Shown here: positions 62,760-64,000 of the stretch, piece by piece
Layout of the letters: the number at the start of each line of letters is the position of its first letter
How positions within the stretch are numbered: the stretch's first letter is position 1
NCBI RefSeq assembly: GCF_900100545.1
Contig: NZ_FNDP01000008.1
Coordinates: 62,001-126,000, forward strand
DNA length: 64,000 nt
Direction of reading: 5' to 3'
Origin: Pseudobutyrivibrio sp. 49
GTDB taxonomy: Bacteria > Bacillota > Clostridia > Lachnospirales > Lachnospiraceae
Made by a program: the position numbers and the translations under genes
The notes under the pieces: generated by a model
Told to the model about the DNA's origin: nothing
Seen by the model: the letters and a program-made list of their open reading frames with translations, nothing else
Databases searched by the model: none

Positions 62760-64000
62760 CTATACTGCTACTGCATCTCTGGCTTCAGAAATATGCTGAA
62801 CAGCCAGGTCAACTCTTATATCTTCAAAAATCTTCTTAATCTCATCCACCTTGTCTAAATGCTCCCAAGGTAAATCCACATCGGTCCTGCCGAAATGTCC
62901 ATAAGCAGCAGTCTGCTTGTAGATTGGTCTACGAAGATTAAGGGCATCGATGATTGCTGCTGGTCTAAGATCAAATACTCTTTCAATAATTTCAACAATT
63001 TTTTCATCATCAATCACTCCTGTTCCAAATGAATCAACTGCTATAGATACAGGCTTTGCTACGCCGATTGCGTATGCAAGCTCTACTTCAAGTCTCTTTG
63101 CTAATCCTGCAGCCACAAGATTCTTTGCTACCCAGCGAGCTGCGTAGGCTGCAGAACGATCGACCTTTGTTGGATCCTTTCCTGAGAAAGCACCGCCGCC
63201 GTGACGACCTGTGCCACCATAGGTATCCACGATAATCTTGCGTCCTGTCAGTCCTGCATCTCCCTGTGGACCGCCGATAACAAATCTTCCAGTTGGATTT
63301 ACATAATATATGGTGTTTTCGTCTAGGAGTTCTTCTGGAATTACCGGCTTTATGACGTATTCAATTACGTCTTTACGAATCTGCTCAAGAGTTACATCCT
63401 CTGCATGCTGTGTTGAAATTACGATGGTATGTACTCTCTTTACAGTCTGTCCATCCTCTGCAAATTCCACAGTTACCTGTGATTTTCCATCTGGTCTAAG
63501 GTATGGAAGTGTTCCATCCTTTCGAACCTTTGTAAGCTGTCTAGTAAGACGATGAGCAAACGAAATAGCTGGTGGTAAATACTCTGGTGTTTCGTTTGTT
63601 GCGTATCCAAAAATGATTCCCTGATCACCTGCTCCTGTTCCAAAATCTTCCGTCACTCCTTCCTGTTTTGATTCAAATGCCTTATCAACTCCAAGTGCAA
63701 TATCTGCTGACTGCTCATCAATTGATGTAAGTACTGCAATTGAATCTGCATTATATCCATCAACGTTATTTACATAACCAATCTCTCTGATTGTTTCCTT
63801 AGCAACCTTTGCAATGTCCACGTAAGCCTTTGTTGTAATCTCTCCTACAACAAGAGCTAGTCCTGTTGCCACTGTTGTCTCAGCAGCGACTCTAGAATAT
63901 GGATCCTGAGCAAGTAGCTCATCAAGGATTGCATCAGAAATTTGGTCTGCAATTTTGTCTGGATGTCCCTCTGTTACTGATTCTGATGTGAATAACTTTC
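62760..64000 (-). CDS. metK: S-adenosylmethionine synthetase, N-terminus cut by the window edge
   Basis: Reading continues to the right edge, where [20 protein letters not shown] is the standard MetK beginning, so only the first one to three codons are missing. [34 protein letters not shown] and [11 protein letters not shown] are all present. The C-terminus runs about 25 residues past the usual end. It makes SAM from methionine and ATP. The gap to the nitrogenase-like gene is only 20 nt without a terminator, so it is the first visible gene of that operon. Confidence 0.95.
   Translation of the reverse strand, partial: KLFTSESVTEGHPDKIADQISDAILDELLAQDPYSRVAAETTVATGLALVVGEITTKAYVDIAKVAKETIREIGYVNNVDGYNADSIAVLTSIDEQSADIALGVDKAFESKQEGVTEDFGTGAGDQGIIFGYATNETPEYLPPAISFAHRLTRQLTKVRKDGTLPYLRPDGKSQVTVEFAEDGQTVKRVHTIVISTQHAEDVTLEQIRKDVIEYVIKPVIPEELLDENTIYYVNPTGRFVIGGPQGDAGLTGRKIIVDTYGGTGRHGGGAFSGKDPTKVDRSAAYAARWVAKNLVAAGLAKRLEVELAYAIGVAKPVSIAVDSFGTGVIDDEKIVEIIERVFDLRPAAIIDALNLRRPIYKQTAAYGHFGRTDVDLPWEHLDKVDEIKKIFEDIRVDLAVQHISEARDAVAV

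Overview
The window looks like a low-GC, Gram-positive anaerobe, most likely a Lachnospiraceae member of the Butyrivibrio/Pseudobutyrivibrio type. The reasons are AGGAGG-type ribosome binding sites, lipoprotein rather than periplasmic solute-binding proteins, several chemoreceptors, and plant-polysaccharide enzymes (GH53 galactanase, GH13, GH1 plus a beta-glucoside PTS). This taxonomic call is an inference from gene style, not from a marker gene.

Layout. 0-3 kb: a membrane-fusion efflux protein (cut by the left edge) divergent from an OmpR-type regulator/histidine kinase pair. 3-14 kb: two chemoreceptors with almost identical signalling halves flank a methionine ABC importer (metNIQ) and a cystine-type ABC importer headed by a GDSL hydrolase. 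14-33 kb: carbohydrate and signalling genes, namely a secreted GH53 galactanase, a GGDEF protein, a maltodextrin ABC operon with its LacI regulator, an Rrf2 regulator, an acyl-adenylate ligase, and a bgl PTS operon with two LicT-type antiterminator sites. 33-34.2 kb: two small membrane proteins, a 42-bp tandem repeat array and a decayed gene end. 34.2-64 kb: an almost continuous minus-strand sulfur island.

The sulfur island has five units. (1) metY, a small siroheme sulfite reductase, a TusA-like protein, a thioredoxin, a ThiS-like carrier, its E1-like activator, a JAMM protease and siroheme genes; this matches the protein-thiocarboxylate homocysteine pathway known from Wolinella (HcyS/HcyF/HcyD). 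(2) hemA-hemB-hemL-tcdA-lysR. (3) A JAMM protease, a carrier-E1-rhodanese fusion, a family 2A encapsulin shell, a cysteine desulfurase with a long disordered N-terminus (the expected cargo) and cysE. (4) yeiH plus a small membrane protein. (5) metK (cut by the right edge), three nitrogenase-like genes (H, D-like, K-like), an SsuA-type binding protein, an unusual radical SAM protein, a permease, an MTA/SAH nucleosidase and an ATPase, all in one tight operon.

Regulation ties these together. A 19-bp motif close to TACCTACTAGGTTGATAGG overlaps the core promoters of the metY, encapsulin, yeiH and cystine-importer operons, with a weaker copy at the Rrf2 gene itself. About 73-78 bp upstream of the first four start points lies a second shared motif built from ATAGCTGG half-sites, which I propose is bound by the LysR protein encoded in the island. 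A copy also lies upstream of metNIQ, whose leader encodes a 39-residue peptide with eight methionines, followed by mutually exclusive antiterminator and terminator hairpins: an apparent methionine attenuator. The best candidates for an undescribed system are the nitrogenase-like/MTAN/radical SAM operon and this integrated sulfur regulon including the encapsulin.
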